Part shown: positions 6,273 through 6,640 of the stretch, piece by piece
Layout: the number at the start of each line of letters is the position of its first letter
How positions within the stretch are numbered: the stretch's first letter is position 1
Origin: Pseudomonadota bacterium
GTDB taxonomy: Bacteria; Pseudomonadota; Alphaproteobacteria; Micropepsales; Micropepsaceae
DNA length: 6,640 nt
Assembly: GCA_025360685.1 (NCBI GenBank)
Contig: JANYBR010000148.1
Location: 1-6,640, forward strand
Direction: 5' to 3'
Program-made: the position numbers and the translations under genes
The notes under the pieces: model-generated
Database searches by the model: none
Seen by the model: the letters and a program-made list of their open reading frames with translations, nothing else
Told to the model about the DNA's origin: nothing

Positions 6273-6640
6273 GTCACCAACACTTTGGCCGCGCTCTCCG
6301 GCAGGTCCTCGCCGAAGCAGCGCTGATAGAACTCAGCCACGCTGGCGCGTTCCAACTCGTCGCACTTGTTGAGGAAAGTCAACCGGAACGCAAAGCCGAC
6401 ATCGTTGAAGATTTCGGCATTCTCCGCCCATGTGATCACGGTGCGCGGGCTCATGACGGTCGACAGATCACCGTTGATGAAGGCGTTGCGCGTCATGTCC
6501 GCGACCCTCACCATGGCTCCGATCTGTTTCTTCTTTTCCGGCGTCGAGGCGTAGGCCGGCGCCTTGGCAAGAACGATTTCGACTTCGGCGTCGTGGCTCA
6601 AATAGTTCAGCGTCGTCACGATGTTCCAGCGGTCCATCTG
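6269..6640 (-). CDS. cobS: Aerobic cobaltochelatase subunit CobS, C-terminal part (5' end outside window)
   Basis: CobS is the AAA+ ATPase subunit that drives cobalt insertion by CobN; it assembles into rings with CobT. The window holds the last 124 codons (QMDRWNIVTTLNYLSHDAE onward), roughly the final third of a protein of about 330 residues. The Walker A and B motifs lie beyond the right edge. Diagnostic sequences are MVRVADMTRNAFINGD, LSTVMSPRTVITWAENAE, FRLTFLNKCDELER and YQRCFGEDLPESA. The ATG at 6637 is an internal Met codon, since the frame continues through CAG to the edge. The stop TGA (6271-6269) overlaps the GTG start of cobT, the usual cobS-cobT operon order. Confidence 0.95.
   Translation of the reverse strand, partial: QMDRWNIVTTLNYLSHDAEVEIVLAKAPAYASTPEKKKQIGAMVRVADMTRNAFINGDLSTVMSPRTVITWAENAEIFNDVGFAFRLTFLNKCDELERASVAEFYQRCFGEDLPESAAKVLVT

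Overview
The window is GC-rich (roughly 60% by eye, not computed) with tightly packed bacterial genes. An aerobic cobaltochelatase pair (CobS/CobT), a long L28 of the zinc-free type, MeaB and a DUF3108 exported protein together point to an alphaproteobacterium. I cannot name the genus.

Layout from left to right: (1) the C-terminal part of a B12-dependent methylmalonyl-CoA mutase on the + strand, cut by the left edge; (2) a convergent - strand gene for a secreted DUF3108 protein, whose stop lies 8 bases from the mutase stop; (3) a 61-base divergent spacer; (4) meaB on the + strand, the GTPase that loads and protects the mutase; (5) rpmB (ribosomal protein L28) with its own recognisable promoter and ribosome binding site; (6) a six-helix membrane protein that looks like a divergent member of the VUT/YhhQ family; (7) cobT and the 3' part of cobS on the - strand, overlapping by four bases and converging on the membrane-protein gene, again with 8 bases between stops. 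There is no gene-free stretch longer than about 135 bases, and I saw no tRNA, rRNA, CRISPR array, insertion sequence or attachment site.

The common theme is cobalamin. CobS and CobT, with a CobN encoded elsewhere, insert cobalt into hydrogenobyrinate a,c-diamide in the aerobic route to B12. The mutase uses adenosyl-B12 to interconvert methylmalonyl-CoA and succinyl-CoA, and MeaB guards cofactor loading on the mutase. The DUF3108 gene, rpmB and the membrane-protein gene are interleaved with these and have no proven link to B12.

I do not see a convincing undescribed system. The points most worth a second look are two unusual residues in conserved mutase motifs, the divergent transporter-like protein with a long polar N-terminus, a possible leaderless meaB message, and the interleaving of B12 genes with the DUF3108 and rpmB genes.
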